A stretch of 5,166 bases of DNA, taken from the NCBI GenBank assembly GCA_964581505.1, contig CAZOOR010000106.1, positions 1-5,166 on the forward strand, written 5' to 3'. A program made the translations under genes and the position numbers. Of this stretch, positions 5,126 to 5,166 are shown one piece after another. The DNA comes from CAZOOR01 sp964581505. GTDB lineage: Bacteria > Bacteroidota > Ignavibacteria > Kapaibacteriales > UBA2268. Numbering within the stretch: the first letter of the stretch is position 1; every line of letters starts with the position of its first letter. Under the pieces are notes generated by a model, which saw nothing but the letters and a program-made list of their open reading frames with translations, was not told the DNA's origin and made no database searches.

Positions 5126-5166
5126 TTGTCCTCCCCCGCCTGCTCCGCAGGCACCCCCTCCGAAGG
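5126..5166. repeat. GC-rich palindromic intergenic repeat, truncated by window end
   Basis: The sequence TTGTCCTCCCCC is followed by a perfect inverted repeat GCCTGC-TCC-GCAGGC (5138-5152). Then ACCCCCTCCGAAGG starts what looks like a second palindrome (CCTCCGAAGG). The composition is far more GC-rich than the rest of the window. This looks like the dispersed palindromic units found between genes in many Bacteroidota and Chlorobiota genomes. Dispersal is inferred, since only one copy is in view. Confidence 0.5.

Overview
This is an AT-rich bacterial window with six complete protein genes in two divergently oriented blocks, plus intergenic sequence at both edges. The gene content suggests a member of the Bacteroidota/Chlorobiota (FCB) lineage. 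The pointers are a BatB-type VWA membrane protein paired with a BatC-type TPR protein, several start codons with weak or no Shine-Dalgarno sequence, and perfect matches to the Bacteroidota-type -7 promoter element (TAnnTTTG) in front of two genes. I cannot name a genus from the sequence.

Left block, minus strand, reading right to left: rlmB (SpoU-family 23S rRNA 2'-O-methyltransferase, 2837-2067), a 76-base gap, then batB (1990-932) and batC (935-201). The last two overlap by four bases (ATGA). A likely intrinsic terminator follows batC at 132-169. Positions 1-131 hold no supported gene, only competing inverted repeats and an uncertain minus-strand open frame that runs off the left edge.

Right block, plus strand: queF (2875-3225), queD (3230-3652), cdsA (GTG start, 3672-4559) and secG (4644-4994). 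The first three are packed with gaps of 4 and 19 bases and look like one transcript. secG follows after 84 bases and has its own -7-like element. A strong intrinsic terminator (5019-5060) closes the block. Next to it is a second hairpin (5072-5095) whose T-rich side lies on the minus strand, consistent with a convergent gene beyond the right edge. The last ~40 bases are GC-rich palindromic sequence cut by the window end, probably a dispersed intergenic repeat.

The genes work as follows. QueD makes 6-carboxytetrahydropterin early in 7-deazaguanine synthesis, and QueF carries out the later reduction of preQ0 to preQ1, the precursor of queuosine in tRNA. CdsA makes CDP-diacylglycerol for phospholipids, and SecG is a SecYEG translocon subunit. 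On the other strand, RlmB modifies 23S rRNA, while BatB and BatC are envelope proteins of the 'Bacteroides aerotolerance' family whose molecular role is poorly defined. This is mostly a core-genome region. I found no mobile element, CRISPR array, RNA gene or defence system, and no convincing new system. The most interesting points are the bat pair placed without batA, the divergent promoter region packed into 37 bases, the extreme K/N/Q tail of BatC, and the edge repeats.
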